From positions 1,302,001-1,366,000 of the forward strand of contig NZ_JANLNM010000001.1 in assembly GCF_024701975.1 (NCBI RefSeq): a stretch of DNA of 64,000 nt, written 5' to 3'. Made by a program: the position numbers and the translations under genes. Of the stretch, positions 1 through 9,541 are shown piece by piece (position 1 is the stretch's first letter; each line of letters starts with the position of its first letter). Under the pieces are notes generated by a model. It saw only the letters and a program-made list of their open reading frames with translations, had not been told where the DNA came from and did not search any database. This stretch comes from Variovorax sp. ZS18.2.2 (GTDB lineage: Bacteria > Pseudomonadota > Gammaproteobacteria > Burkholderiales > Burkholderiaceae_C).

Positions 1-91
1 TGCGCGACGCAAGCCCCTTGATTTGTCGAATACGCGCCACCAAGTCCTCTCGCGTCGGCACGGTGCTTGCACGCTCTATAGAATCTTTTTC
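1..91. other. Intergenic leader of clpS
   Basis: No gene is supported in these 91 bases. A TATAGAAT-like stretch lies at 77-84, but no convincing -35 hexamer sits at the right distance, so no promoter is called. The upstream gene lies outside the window. Confidence 0.4.
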
Positions 92-451
92 ATGGCAACG
101 AGAATTCCCAAGACTCCCCCCACCCCTCCGGCCCAAAAACCGGCCGGGGATGACGGAGATTCGGTCGTTCTGGAGCGCCGGCCGCAGAAAACTGCGCCGC
201 CCCAGATGTACCAAGTGGTCATGCTGAACGATGACTACACCCCCATGGAGTTCGTGATCGTGGTGCTGCAGGAGTACTTCAGCAAAGACCGCGAAACCGC
301 AACGCAGATCATGTTGAAGATCCATCTCGATGGCCGCGGTGTCTGTGGGGTCTATTCCCGCGACATGGCGGCCACCAAGGTGAATCAGGTCATGGAGGCC
401 GCGCAGCAGGCTGGGCACCCGCTGCAATGTGTCAGTGAGCCAGTTGCGTGA
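92..451 (+). CDS. clpS: ATP-dependent Clp protease adaptor ClpS
   Basis: ClpS binds N-degron substrates and delivers them to the ClpAP protease in the cytosol. The 119-residue protein has a disordered Pro-rich N-terminal tail followed by the ClpS core. The core shows the substrate-pocket signature [10 protein letters not shown] and the later [11 protein letters not shown] segment typical of the family. The frame can be extended to a TTG at 23, but the ATG at 92 gives the usual family length and the expected MATR-type N-terminus. clpA follows 67 bp downstream in the conserved order, which supports the assignment. The Shine-Dalgarno sequence before 92 is weak. Confidence 0.96.
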   Translation: MATRIPKTPPTPPAQKPAGDDGDSVVLERRPQKTAPPQMYQVVMLNDDYTPMEFVIVVLQEYFSKDRETATQIMLKIHLDGRGVCGVYSRDMAATKVNQVMEAAQQAGHPLQCVSEPVA

Positions 452-518
452 ACCTGTTGAATTGCGCAAGCTCCAACCCATCTGAGAACTTATTTACAGC
501 AAGGCAAAAGGAAATCAC

Positions 519-2840
519 ATGATTGCCCAAGAACTGGAAGTCAGCTTGCACATGGCCTTCGTCGAGGCCCGGCAGCAGCGCCACGAGTTCATCACCGTGG
601 AGCATCTGCTGCTCGCTTTGCTGGACAACCCGAGCGCCGCAGAGGTTCTGCGCGCCTGCTCGGCGAACGTCGACGACCTTCGGGCGTCGCTCACCAACTT
701 CATCAAGGACAACACGCCGCAAGTGGCGGGTACCGACGATGTAGACACCCAGCCCACGCTGGGTTTCCAGCGCGTGATCCAGCGCGCCATCATGCATGTG
801 CAGTCCACCGGCAACGGCAAGAAGGAAGTCACCGGCGCCAACGTGCTGGTCGCGATCTTCGGCGAGAAGGACTCGCACGCGGTCTACTACCTGCACCAGC
901 AGGGCGTGACCCGCCTCGATGTGGTGAACTTCATTGCCCACGGCATCAAGAAGAGCGATCCGCCGGAAGCCGTCAAGGGCAGCGGCGAAGCCCCCCAGGG
1001 CGAAGGCGAAGAGGGCGGCGGCGAACGCAACGAGAAGGCATCGCCGCTCGAGCAGTTCACGCAAAACCTCAACCAGCTCGCCAAGGACGGCAAGATCGAT
1101 CCGCTGATCGGCCGCGAATACGAGGTCGAGCGCGTCATCCAGATCCTGTGCCGCCGGCGCAAGAACAACCCGCTGCTCGTGGGCGAGGCCGGTGTCGGCA
1201 AGACCGCGATTGCGGAAGGCCTGGCATGGCGCATCACCCAGGGCGACGTGCCCGAGATCCTCGCCGAGGCGCAGGTCTACTCGCTCGACATGGGCGCATT
1301 GCTGGCCGGCACCAAGTACCGCGGCGATTTCGAGCAGCGCCTGAAGGGCGTGCTCAAGTCGCTCAAGGACAAGCCGAACGCCGTGCTCTTCATCGACGAA
1401 ATCCACACGCTGATCGGTGCGGGCGCAGCTTCGGGCGGCACGCTCGATGCGTCGAACCTGCTCAAGCCCGCGCTCTCGAGCGGCCAGCTCAAGTGCATCG
1501 GCGCGACCACGTTTACCGAATACCGCGGCATCTTCGAGAAGGACGCGGCCCTGTCGCGTCGTTTCCAGAAGGTCGATGTGGTCGAGCCGTCGGTGCAGGA
1601 AACCGTCGACATCCTCAAGGGCCTGAAGTCGCGCTTCGAAGAGCACCATGGCGTGAAGTACGCGGTGGCAGCCCTGCAGGCCGCGGCCGAGTTGAGCGCC
1701 AAGTACATCAATGACCGTCACCTGCCCGACAAGGCGATCGACGTCATCGACGAAGCCGGTGCCGCCCAGCGCATCCTGCCGCCGAGCAAGCGCAAGAAGA
1801 CCATCAGCAAGACCGAGGTCGAGGAAATCGTGGCGAAGATCGCGCGCATTCCCCCAGCCAACGTCAGCAACGACGACCGCAGCAAGCTGCAGACGATCGA
1901 GCGCGACTTGAAGAGCGTGGTGTTCGGCCAGGACAAGGCACTCGAAGTGCTGGCCTCCGCGGTCAAGATGGCGCGTTCGGGCCTGGGCAAGGGCGACAAG
2001 CCGATCGGCTCGTTCCTGTTCTCCGGCCCCACGGGCGTCGGCAAGACCGAAGCGGCCAAGCAATTGGCCTACATCATGGGCATCGAGCTGATCCGCTTCG
2101 ACATGTCGGAGTACATGGAGCGTCATGCGGTGAGCCGCCTGATCGGCGCTCCTCCCGGCTACGTCGGTTTCGACCAGGGTGGTCTGCTGACCGAAGCCGT
2201 CACGAAGAAGCCGCATTCGGTGCTGCTGCTCGACGAGATCGAGAAGGCGCATCCGGACATCTTCAACGTGCTGCTGCAGGTGATGGACCATGGCACGCTG
2301 ACCGACAACAACGGGCGCAAGGCCGACTTCCGCAACGTCATCGTCATCATGACGACGAACGCGGGCGCCGAGACCATGAACAAGGCGACCATCGGCTTCA
2401 CCAACCCGCGCCAGACCGGTGACGAAATGGGCGACATCAAGCGCCTGTTCTCGCCCGAGTTCCGCAACCGGCTGGATGCCATCGTCAACTTCAAGGCGCT
2501 CGACGAAAACGTCATCCTGCGTGTGGTCGACAAGTTCCTGCTGCAGCTGGAAACGCAACTGGCCGAGAAGAAGGTGGAAGTCACCTTCAGCGACAAGCTG
2601 CGCAAGCACCTGGCGAAGAAGGGCTTCGATCCGTTGATGGGCGCGCGTCCGATGCAGCGCCTGATCCAGGACACGATCCGTCGTGCACTGGCCGACGAAC
2701 TGCTGTTCGGTCGCCTGACCGACGGTGGCCGCCTCGAAGTCGACCTCGACGACAAGGACGAAGTGCTGCTGGACATCCAGCCTCTGCCCAAGAAGGAAGG
2801 CAAGTCCAAGCCCGAGGCCGAAGAAGCCGCCACGGGCTAA
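519..2840 (+). CDS. clpA: ATP-dependent Clp protease ATP-binding subunit ClpA
   Basis: AAA+ unfoldase that feeds substrates to ClpP. The 773 residues hold an N-domain (about 1-145) that binds ClpS, an acidic Gly/Glu-rich linker near 150-170, and two AAA+ modules. Walker A motifs are GEAGVGKT near 222 and GPTGVGKT near 503; Walker B/DEIH lies near 292. The ClpP-docking loop is IGF at about 625-627 (IGL in E. coli), so this is ClpA and not ClpB, which lacks the tripeptide. An AAGGAAA Shine-Dalgarno precedes the ATG. A strong terminator follows the gene. Confidence 0.98.
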   Translation: MIAQELEVSLHMAFVEARQQRHEFITVEHLLLALLDNPSAAEVLRACSANVDDLRASLTNFIKDNTPQVAGTDDVDTQPTLGFQRVIQRAIMHVQSTGNGKKEVTGANVLVAIFGEKDSHAVYYLHQQGVTRLDVVNFIAHGIKKSDPPEAVKGSGEAPQGEGEEGGGERNEKASPLEQFTQNLNQLAKDGKIDPLIGREYEVERVIQILCRRRKNNPLLVGEAGVGKTAIAEGLAWRITQGDVPEILAEAQVYSLDMGALLAGTKYRGDFEQRLKGVLKSLKDKPNAVLFIDEIHTLIGAGAASGGTLDASNLLKPALSSGQLKCIGATTFTEYRGIFEKDAALSRRFQKVDVVEPSVQETVDILKGLKSRFEEHHGVKYAVAALQAAAELSAKYINDRHLPDKAIDVIDEAGAAQRILPPSKRKKTISKTEVEEIVAKIARIPPANVSNDDRSKLQTIERDLKSVVFGQDKALEVLASAVKMARSGLGKGDKPIGSFLFSGPTGVGKTEAAKQLAYIMGIELIRFDMSEYMERHAVSRLIGAPPGYVGFDQGGLLTEAVTKKPHSVLLLDEIEKAHPDIFNVLLQVMDHGTLTDNNGRKADFRNVIVIMTTNAGAETMNKATIGFTNPRQTGDEMGDIKRLFSPEFRNRLDAIVNFKALDENVILRVVDKFLLQLETQLAEKKVEVTFSDKLRKHLAKKGFDPLMGARPMQRLIQDTIRRALADELLFGRLTDGGRLEVDLDDKDEVLLDIQPLPKKEGKSKPEAEEAATG

Positions 2841-2887
2841 TAAGAAACCGGGCATTCCGCGGCCGACGAGGCTGCGGAACCGCCTCC

Positions 2888-2923
2888 AAAGGCCGGTAGC
2901 ATCGCGCTGCCGGCCTTTTTCTT
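2888..2923 (+). terminator. Rho-independent terminator after clpA
   Basis: A 13-bp stem (2888-2900 with 2906-2918, one G-U pair) encloses the 5-base loop ATCGC and runs into a T-rich tail. It sits 47 bp after the clpA stop and separates the clpSA unit from the cardiolipin synthase gene. Confidence 0.85.
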
Positions 2924-2959
2924 TGGGCCGCCGAAACCCATCCACCCGCATTCGTCACC

Positions 2960-4405
2960 TTGATCCTCCCCGAACTCAGCCACGAATGGAAAACCGGCCT
3001 CTCCCTCGCGTGGAGCGGCTACATCGCTGTGCTGTCGATCTGGATCGTGATGCAGAAGCGCGCGCCGGTGTCCACGATGAGCTGGATCCTGTCGCTGGCG
3101 CTGCTGCCGTTCGCGGGCTTCGTCATCTATTACTTCCTCGGGCCGCAGCGCCTGCGCAAGCAGCGCATCAAGCGCTTGCGCAGCCGTGCCGGGGCGTCGG
3201 CGCAGGCTGATCTCGCCCGGCTGCGCGACGCGGCGCAGAACGCGCCACCGGCGCTGCAGCAGATGGCGCGGCTGGGCACCGCGGCCTGCGGGTTGCCGGT
3301 GTCGAGCGCATCCGATGTGGAATTGCTCTCGGGCGGCGCGCGCACTTTCGACGCGATCTTCGAGGCGGTGGGCTCGGCGGAGAACCACATCCACCTCGAG
3401 TACTACATCTTCGAGCCCGACAAGATCGGCACCGCGCTGCGCGACCTGCTGGTCGAACGCGCGAAAGAGGGCGTCGTCGTCCGCCTGCTGCTCGACGCGC
3501 TCGGTTCCAAGCGCGTCGGCCGCAAGTTCATGGCGCCGATGCTCGAAGCGGGCGTGAAGGTCGCGCTGTTCCACGACACCAAGATCGGCCGGCGCCTGCG
3601 CCCGGTGACCAACTACCGCACCCACCGCAAGATCGTGGTGTGCGACGGCCGCGTGGGCTTCACGGGTGGCGTGAACATCACCGACGAGGAAGACAAGCGC
3701 ACCAATCCCGACGCGTATCACGACGTTCACCTGCGCATCGAGGGCAGCGCGGTGCGCTGGCTGCAGACCACCTTCCTCGAAGACTGGACCTATGCCACCG
3801 GTGAAGACCCGCGCGGCATGGACGACACGATGGCTGCGATGCTGCCGCAGCTCGAGGCCGGCGACATCCCCGTGCAGATCGTGACCAGCGGCCCCGACAA
3901 CATGCTGGAGCCCATCCATCGCATGCATGTCGAGGCGATCCATTCGGCCACGCACCGCGCCTGGCTCACCACGCCTTACTTCGTGCCCGGCGAACCCGCG
4001 CTGATGGCACTGACGAGCGCCGCGCTGCGCGGCGTCGACGTGCGCCTGCTCGTGCCACGCCGCAGCGATTCGGCCATCGTGAGCGCCGCCGCTCGCTCGT
4101 ACTTCGACGAGCTGATCGCCGCGGGCGTGAAGGTCTGGGAATACAAGGCGCGCATGCTGCACTCCAAGACCTTGGTGGTCGATGAGCATTGCGCGATGAT
4201 CGGCACCGCGAATTTCGACAACCGCAGCTTCCGGCTCAACTTCGAGGTCTGCGCGGTGGTCTACGGCCCCGAGTTGGCCCGGCCGTTGGCGGCGCAGTTC
4301 GAGACCGACCTGCACAGTTCCGGCGCGGTGCGCGCCAACCGGCCACAGAATTTCTGGCGTCGCCTCGGCGATTCCATTGCGCGCTTGTTTTCACCCTTGC
4401 TCTGA
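2960..4405 (+). CDS. cls: Cardiolipin synthase, phospholipase D family
   Basis: Makes cardiolipin by phosphatidyl transfer at the inner membrane. The 481 residues begin with two membrane segments (about 12-30 and 40-60), as in ClsA, followed by two PLD domains. Each carries an HKD motif: HRKIVVCD from His222 and HSKTLVVD from His401, the latter followed by the usual GTANFDNRS. Both catalytic histidines and lysines are present. The start is a TTG at 2960; no ATG lies near it in frame and the membrane N-terminus begins there. The stop abuts the ATG of the exonuclease gene. ClsA versus another bacterial Cls class is inferred from the two N-terminal helices. Confidence 0.93.
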   Translation: MILPELSHEWKTGLSLAWSGYIAVLSIWIVMQKRAPVSTMSWILSLALLPFAGFVIYYFLGPQRLRKQRIKRLRSRAGASAQADLARLRDAAQNAPPALQQMARLGTAACGLPVSSASDVELLSGGARTFDAIFEAVGSAENHIHLEYYIFEPDKIGTALRDLLVERAKEGVVVRLLLDALGSKRVGRKFMAPMLEAGVKVALFHDTKIGRRLRPVTNYRTHRKIVVCDGRVGFTGGVNITDEEDKRTNPDAYHDVHLRIEGSAVRWLQTTFLEDWTYATGEDPRGMDDTMAAMLPQLEAGDIPVQIVTSGPDNMLEPIHRMHVEAIHSATHRAWLTTPYFVPGEPALMALTSAALRGVDVRLLVPRRSDSAIVSAAARSYFDELIAAGVKVWEYKARMLHSKTLVVDEHCAMIGTANFDNRSFRLNFEVCAVVYGPELARPLAAQFETDLHSSGAVRANRPQNFWRRLGDSIARLFSPLL

Positions 4406-5845
4406 ATGAACCACACCTTTCTCTGGCACGACTACGAAACCTTCGGCGCCGTGCCGCGTCGCGACCGGCCTTCGCAGTTCGCGGCCATCCGCACCGATGC
4501 CGAGCTGAACGAAGTCGGCGAGCCGCTGATGATCTATTGCAAGCCCGCGCCGGACTACCTGCCCAGCCCCGAGGCCTGCCTCATCACCGGCATCACGCCC
4601 CAGGTGTGCCTGGAGCGCGGCATTCCCGAGCACGACTTCGCCGCGCAGATCGAACGCGCCTTCTCGCAGCCCGCCACCATCGGCGTGGGCTACAACACCA
4701 TCCGCTTCGACGACGAGGTGACGCGCTTCATGTTCTGGCGCAACCTGATCGATCCGTACGCACGCGAGTGGCAGAACGACTGCGGCCGCTGGGACCTGCT
4801 CGACGTGGTGCGCCTGACGTATGCGCTGCGCCCCGAGGGCATCGAGTGGCCGAAGAAGGAAGACGGCAAGCCCAGCTTCAAGCTCGAAGACCTGGCGCGC
4901 GCCAACGGCCTGCTGCACGAGTCGGCGCACGATGCGCTCTCCGACGTGCGCGCGACCATCGCGCTGGCCCGGCTGATCCGCGACAGGCAACCCAAGCTGT
5001 TCGACTTCGCTTTCGGCCTGCACAGGAAGGATCGTGTCGCCAGCGAGCTCGGCCTGCCCGCGATGCGCGAAACCGCCAAGCCCTTCCTGCACGTCTCGGG
5101 GATGTTCCCGGTGGAACGCGGCTGCCTCGCCGTGATGTGGCCGCTGGCGAGCCACCCGACCAACAAGAACGAGCTGATCGCCTGGGACCTCGCCCATGAC
5201 CCGAGCGAGCTGCGCGACCTCGACGTCGAGACGCTGCGCCTTCGGCTCTTCACCCGCACAGCCGACCTGCCCGAAGGCGTGGTGCGCCTGCCCGTGAAGG
5301 GCATCCACCTCAACAAGTCGCCGATGGTGGTGGGCAACCTGCGCACGCTCGCAGCGCCGATGGCCGAGCGCTGGGGCGTCGACCTCGACACCGCGATGCG
5401 CCACGCCGCCATCGCGCGCGACCTGCCCGACATGAGCGCGATCTGGTCGCAGGTGTATGCGCGGCCGAAGGAGGCCACGCCCGATGTGGACGAAGACCTC
5501 TACGGCGGCTTCGTCGGCAACGCCGACCGCCGGCGTCTGAACCAACTGCGCGGCCTCTCGGCCGGCGAGCTTGCCAAGGACCGCACCGGCTTCGACGACG
5601 GCCGCCTCGAAGAGATCGTGTTCCGCTACCGCGCGCGCAACTGGCCCGAATCGCTCGCCCCCGAAGAGACCGAACGCTGGGAGGCGCTGCGCGTGGCGCG
5701 CCTGTTCCACGGCGAGGGTGGGGTGCGCACCATCGAGCAGCTGTTCAGCGAAGTCGATGCGTTGTCCGAAACGGCGGACGAACGCGGCGAAGAAATCCTC
5801 GGTGCGCTCTACGAGTACGCCGAGGCGATCGCCCCCGAGGCCTGA
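4406..5845 (+). CDS. sbcB: Exodeoxyribonuclease I
   Basis: Processive 3'-5' single-strand DNA exonuclease used in repair and recombination. The 479 residues match the length of E. coli ExoI (475). The DEDDh nuclease motifs are visible: DYETFG at residues 9-14, a GYNTIRFDDE segment, and HDALSDVRAT near 174. The C-terminal half carries the SH3-like and helical extensions of the family. It starts on the base after the cls stop, so the two are probably cotranscribed. Confidence 0.95.
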   Translation: MNHTFLWHDYETFGAVPRRDRPSQFAAIRTDAELNEVGEPLMIYCKPAPDYLPSPEACLITGITPQVCLERGIPEHDFAAQIERAFSQPATIGVGYNTIRFDDEVTRFMFWRNLIDPYAREWQNDCGRWDLLDVVRLTYALRPEGIEWPKKEDGKPSFKLEDLARANGLLHESAHDALSDVRATIALARLIRDRQPKLFDFAFGLHRKDRVASELGLPAMRETAKPFLHVSGMFPVERGCLAVMWPLASHPTNKNELIAWDLAHDPSELRDLDVETLRLRLFTRTADLPEGVVRLPVKGIHLNKSPMVVGNLRTLAAPMAERWGVDLDTAMRHAAIARDLPDMSAIWSQVYARPKEATPDVDEDLYGGFVGNADRRRLNQLRGLSAGELAKDRTGFDDGRLEEIVFRYRARNWPESLAPEETERWEALRVARLFHGEGGVRTIEQLFSEVDALSETADERGEEILGALYEYAEAIAPEA

Positions 5846-5851
5846 ACGCCC

Positions 5852-6292
5852 ATGACGCACGTTGCTTCCCGTGCCCGCCTGACGCTGATCGCGCTCATGG
5901 TGACAGCGCTCGCAGCCTGCGGCACCTTGCCTTCCGCCTCGACGGCCGGCAAGACCTGCGACACCGGCTTCGATGCCTTCGAGCGCGACACGCTCTTCTT
6001 CGGCCGGGCCATACCGGCCGGCGGTCAGGTCTCGGATGCGCAGTGGGCCGGTTTTCTCGACACCACCATGACCCCCGCGTTCCCGCAGGGCCTGACCGTG
6101 CTCGATGCCGTCGGCCAATGGCGCGGCGCCTCGGGCGGCGTGGTGCGCGAGCCGTCGAAGCTGGTGGTGCTGCTGCATCCGCGCAATGCAAAGGACGATG
6201 CGGCCATCGCCGGCATCATCGACACGTACCGCAAGAACTTCGGCCAGGAGGCGGTGCTGCAGGAAAGGCAATCCGTCTGTGTCCGCTTCTGA
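5852..6292 (+). CDS. DUF3574 lipoprotein
   Basis: Small lipoprotein of unknown function (146 aa). The N-terminal signal ends in the lipobox LAAC (Cys near 24), so it should be lipidated and exported. The mature part contains FERDTLFFGRAIP and a C-terminal VLLHPRN...IIDTYRKNFGQ segment typical of DUF3574. It lies 6 bp after sbcB and slightly overlaps the next gene if that starts at 6279. The family is recognised; its biochemical role is unknown. Confidence 0.8.
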   Translation: MTHVASRARLTLIALMVTALAACGTLPSASTAGKTCDTGFDAFERDTLFFGRAIPAGGQVSDAQWAGFLDTTMTPAFPQGLTVLDAVGQWRGASGGVVREPSKLVVLLHPRNAKDDAAIAGIIDTYRKNFGQEAVLQERQSVCVRF

Positions 6293-6842
6293 AGAACACA
6301 CCGTGAAGGACCGCAACGTCGTCCGCCGGCTGACCGCCGCGGACGCTGTGGCGTACCGCGCCGTGATGCTCGATGCCTACGCCACGCATCCCAGTGCCTT
6401 CACTTCCACCGTCGGTGAGCGCGAGGGCCTGCCGCTCGGCTGGTGGGAGAAGCGTCTCGGCGCCCAGGCGGATGCGGCGAGCGTGGTCTACGGTGCGTTC
6501 GACGACCAGGGCGTGCTGGTCGGCGCCGCCGGCCTGAGCGTCGAGCACCGCGAGCGTGCGCGCCACAAGGCCACGCTGTTCGGCATGTCGGTGATGGCTT
6601 CGGCGCGCCGCGCGGGCTTCGGCCGTCGGCTGGTGCAGGCCGTGCTCGACCATGCGCGCGCGCACGGCGGGCTGCGCCTGGTGCAGCTCACGGTGACCGA
6701 AGGCAACGCGGCTGCACAGACGCTGTACGAGCGCTGCGGTTTCCAGGTCTTCGGTGTCGAGCCGTTGGCCATCGCGGTCGACGGTGCCTTGCTCGCGAAG
6801 GTGCACATGTGGTGCGACCTCGAACGGGCTGGCCGGGGATGA
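6279..6842 (+). CDS. GNAT family N-acetyltransferase
   Basis: Probable acetyl-CoA-dependent N-acetyltransferase of about 187 aa. A single GNAT fold is visible: VVRRLTAADA at the N-terminus, the acetyl-CoA-binding region with SARRAGFGRRLVQAVLDHA, and the late motif GNAAAQTLYERCGF. The substrate cannot be predicted. Two GTG starts fit: 6279, with AGGAAAGG 10 bp upstream and a 14-bp overlap with the DUF3574 gene, or 6303. I prefer 6279 on ribosome-site strength. The gene ends 3 bp before the convergent GFA-family gene. Confidence 0.85.
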   Translation: MSASEEHTVKDRNVVRRLTAADAVAYRAVMLDAYATHPSAFTSTVGEREGLPLGWWEKRLGAQADAASVVYGAFDDQGVLVGAAGLSVEHRERARHKATLFGMSVMASARRAGFGRRLVQAVLDHARAHGGLRLVQLTVTEGNAAAQTLYERCGFQVFGVEPLAIAVDGALLAKVHMWCDLERAGRG

Positions 6843-6845
6843 GCC

Positions 6846-7250
6846 CTACTGGGTCGGCTTGGCAGGCAGGCCGCTGATGTCCTGCGACCAGCCGAGCGCC
6901 GACCTGCACCACTGCTGCCTGCGCGGCGGCAACTGGTCCCGCTCCGCCATGCTGCCGATACGCAGCGAATAGCTGACGGGTGGATCGACGTCCGGGCTCG
7001 ACGCGATCGGCGTTCCGCAGTTCTCGCAGAAGCTCTGCCGGCGGCGCGTGCCGCTTTCAGCGGTCTTGACGTAGACCTTGGGCTGGCCGGTCAGCAGGCT
7101 GAAGTTTTCGGCCGGCACGGGTGCGGAGACGCGGTAGGCCGTCCCGGAGAGCACCTGGCAATCGGCGCAATTGCACAGGCTGACCTTGTCGGGATCGACT
7201 TCGGCCTCGTAGGTGATCTGGCCGCAATGGCAGGCGCCGTGGACTTTCAT
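6846..7250 (-). CDS. GFA/CENP-V family zinc-binding protein
   Basis: A 134-residue single-domain protein of the glutathione-dependent formaldehyde-activating enzyme (GFA)/CENP-V family. Zinc-ligand cysteines are in the expected places: ACHCG near residue 6, CNCADC near 28, and CENCG near 75. Actual substrates of most members are unknown, and the family name does not prove formaldehyde activity. It lies 25 bp downstream of a GNAT gene at the end of a long minus-strand run and may be only a passenger of that transcript. Confidence 0.85.
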   Translation of the reverse strand: MKVHGACHCGQITYEAEVDPDKVSLCNCADCQVLSGTAYRVSAPVPAENFSLLTGQPKVYVKTAESGTRRRQSFCENCGTPIASSPDVDPPVSYSLRIGSMAERDQLPPRRQQWCRSALGWSQDISGLPAKPTQ

Positions 7251-7275
7251 GTTGTCTGTCTCCAGGGATCGTTGT

Positions 7276-7779
7276 TCATCGGGTTCGCACCATCACCAAT
7301 GCGAGGCCATCCGGCGTGGTCACTTCACCCTGCTCATGAAAACCGGCACGCAGGTAGCTGCGGATCGCGCGGTGGTTGGTCGGAGACGGGTCGGTCTGCA
7401 CTTTCGTCACAGCCGCGTCGAGGAACAGCAGGTCGACGAATTCGCGAATCATCGCGCTGCCCAGTCCGCGATTCAACTGCCCGGCATCGGCGAGAAATTG
7501 ATCGATGCCGCGTGCGCCCGGATCGCGCTCGTCCTCCCACCAGCCGTTGCCCGAGCCCATGACAACGTAGGACTGGATGTAGCCGATGGGTGCCTCGTCC
7601 AGCAAGGCGATGTACGCGCGGTCGGTCGATGCGGGCGACAGCATCGGCGCGTAGTCTTCATCGACTTCGGCCTGCGACGGCGCGGGGCCCCACCACTCGG
7701 CCACATGCGGCCGACCGAGCCATTCGTGCAGCAGGGGTAGGTCCGAGGCCTGCATCGGCCGGAACGCGAGGCCCTGCAT
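7276..7779 (-). CDS. GNAT acetyltransferase, AAC(6')-like
   Basis: Acetyltransferase of 167 aa resembling the aminoglycoside 6'-N-acetyltransferase/IucB-type branch of GNAT. It shows FRPMQASDLPLLHEWL at the N-terminus, HVAEWW, GIDQFL, and the acetyl-CoA region LGSAMIREFVDLLF, then PTNHRAIRSYLRAGF. Such chromosomal relatives often act on other amines, so drug resistance should not be inferred. It starts 4 bp after the cytosine deaminase stop, so it is probably translated from the same transcript. Confidence 0.8.
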   Translation of the reverse strand: MQGLAFRPMQASDLPLLHEWLGRPHVAEWWGPAPSQAEVDEDYAPMLSPASTDRAYIALLDEAPIGYIQSYVVMGSGNGWWEDERDPGARGIDQFLADAGQLNRGLGSAMIREFVDLLFLDAAVTKVQTDPSPTNHRAIRSYLRAGFHEQGEVTTPDGLALVMVRTR

Positions 7780-7783
7780 GGGC

Positions 7784-9064
7784 TCAGGCCCTGGGGATCA
7801 TCCAACTGCTCGCCTGTGCCCGGCCCGGCAGATGCAGCGTGGCCGTGGCCGCCGGCGTTTCCGCCAGCAGCTTGCCCTTGCGGAACACCTTGAGCCGCGT
7901 CGCGCGCAGCCGGATCGCCTCGACCGCATCGCGCGCCTGCAGCAGCACGAAGCTCGCGTCGCAGCCGGCCTCGATGCCATAGCGCTCCAGGTGCATCACG
8001 CGCGCGGCATTCGTGGTCACCGCCTCGAAGCACTGGCGGATGCCGGCCTGGCTCGTCATCTGCGCGACGTGAAGGCCCATATGCGCCACTTCGAGCATGT
8101 CGCCCGAGCCCATGCCGTACCAGGGGTCCATCACGCAGTCATGGCCGAAGGCGACGTTCACGCCGGCAGCCATCAGCTCGGGCACGCGCGTCATGCCGCG
8201 GCGCTTGGGGTAGGTGTCGTGGCGGCCCTGCAGCGTGATGTTGATGAGCGGGTTGGCGATGACGGCCACGCCGCTTTGCGCGATGAGCGGCAGCAGCTTG
8301 CTCACGTAGTAGTTGTCCATCGAATGCATCGAGGTGCAGTGCGAGCCCGTCACGCGGCCCTGCAGGCCCAGGCGCTGTGCTTCGAAGGCCAGCGTCTCGA
8401 TGTGGCGCGAGAGCGGGTCGTCGGACTCGTCGCAGTGCATGTCTACAGCCAAGCCGCGCTCGGCGGCCAGCTCGCACAGCAGCTTCACGCTGGCGGCGCC
8501 GTCGGCCATGGTGCGCTCGAAATGCGGAATGCCGCCGACCACGTCCACGCCCTTGTCGAGCGCACGCGTGAGGTTCTCGACGCCGCCTGGGGAGCGCAGC
8601 ACGCCGTCCTGCGGGAAGGCAACCAGCTGCAGGTCGATGTAGGGCGAGACCTGGCGCTTGACCTCCAGCAGCGCATCGACAGCGAGCAGGCTCGGGTCGC
8701 TGGTGTCCACGTGCGTGCGGATCGCCAGCAGGCCCTTGGCCACGGCCCAGTCGCAATACGCCAGTGCGCGTTCGATCAACGCATCGGCGGTGAGCAGCGG
8801 CTTGAGTTCGCCCCACAGCGCGATGCCCTCGAGCAGCGTGCCGCTCTCGTTGACGCGCGGCAGGCCGTAGCTCAGCGTGGCGTCCATGTGGAAATGCGGG
8901 TCGACGAAGTGAGGGGCGAGGAGCATGCCTTGCGCGTCGAGCTTTTCATGCGCCGGGGCGTCCAGGCCTTCGGTGACCTCGGCGATGCGGCCGTCCTGCA
9001 CGGCGATCGACATGCCGGTGCGGCCGTCGGGGAGGGTGGCGTTGGTGATGAGGAGGTCGAGCAT
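7784..9064 (-). CDS. codA: Cytosine deaminase (amidohydrolase family)
   Basis: Converts cytosine to uracil and ammonia in the cytosol. The 426 residues form an amidohydrolase TIM barrel: metal-binding HFHMD with His57 and His59, the HCDESDD segment, GSHCTSMHS, and the late catalytic FGHDCVMDPWY, all characteristic of the CodA branch. The gene sits in the same minus-strand run as the nucleobase-type ABC transporter, uracil phosphoribosyltransferase and URC genes. That context supports a pyrimidine substrate over creatinine or triazine analogues. Confidence 0.88.
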   Translation of the reverse strand: MLDLLITNATLPDGRTGMSIAVQDGRIAEVTEGLDAPAHEKLDAQGMLLAPHFVDPHFHMDATLSYGLPRVNESGTLLEGIALWGELKPLLTADALIERALAYCDWAVAKGLLAIRTHVDTSDPSLLAVDALLEVKRQVSPYIDLQLVAFPQDGVLRSPGGVENLTRALDKGVDVVGGIPHFERTMADGAASVKLLCELAAERGLAVDMHCDESDDPLSRHIETLAFEAQRLGLQGRVTGSHCTSMHSMDNYYVSKLLPLIAQSGVAVIANPLINITLQGRHDTYPKRRGMTRVPELMAAGVNVAFGHDCVMDPWYGMGSGDMLEVAHMGLHVAQMTSQAGIRQCFEAVTTNAARVMHLERYGIEAGCDASFVLLQARDAVEAIRLRATRLKVFRKGKLLAETPAATATLHLPGRAQASSWMIPRA

Positions 9065-9087
9065 CGTGAGAGTTCCTGGACTGTCGT

Positions 9088-9540
9088 TCAGCGCGTGCGC
9101 TGCGCCCGATAGCGGTACTGCCCCGCCGCAGGCCCGACCTCGATCGTCACTCGTCGCAGCTTGTCGTCATGTCCGGACGCCGCCTTCGCCGTCACCACGA
9201 TGCCGCGCGGCGTGGCGCGGCAGGTGATGTCGGTGAGTGCGATCTCGGCATGGTCGTTGTCGAGTTCGGCGATGGCGACCGTGTGCTCGGCATGCAGGCC
9301 GCCGTTGGCATCGCGCGTCATCCACTGCACGTAGAGGAAGGACTGCGCGTACTGGTCCGCATGGACCACGCGGTAGGTGCCCTGGTGGTCTTTTCCCCAG
9401 GTGCCGCATAGCTGCACCCAGCTGACCGCATCGGGCGTCTTGAAGGTGTCGTAGCTGTAGTCGCTGCCCAGCGCATGGGCGCCGGTGCCGCCGAGCGCGA
9501 GCAGCGCGGCGAGCAGGGTGGCAGCGGTCGTCTTCATCAT
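9088..9540 (-). CDS. Small secreted protein of unknown function in the transporter/codA operon
   Basis: I do not recognise the family. The 150-residue product has a Sec signal peptide (MMKTTAATLLAALLALGG, cleavage probably after AHA). The mature domain is about 127 residues and contains only two cysteines (near 45 and 107), which could form a disulfide. It is not a lipoprotein. It lies one base after the second ABC permease stop and 23 bp before codA, so it is almost certainly in the operon. Adjacent ATG codons at 9540 and 9537 are both possible starts. Confidence 0.7.
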   Translation of the reverse strand: MMKTTAATLLAALLALGGTGAHALGSDYSYDTFKTPDAVSWVQLCGTWGKDHQGTYRVVHADQYAQSFLYVQWMTRDANGGLHAEHTVAIAELDNDHAEIALTDITCRATPRGIVVTAKAASGHDDKLRRVTIEVGPAAGQYRYRAQRTR

Positions 9541-9541
9541 C

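Noticed and set aside
432..2951. 839-codon open frame antisense to clpA
   Set aside because: High-GC codon bias leaves the opposite strand open; the translation is His/Arg/Gln-rich without any domain, and clpA is certain.
7276..7779. Aminoglycoside resistance gene call
   Set aside because: The GNAT branch resembles AAC(6') but chromosomal operon context and family breadth do not support a resistance claim.
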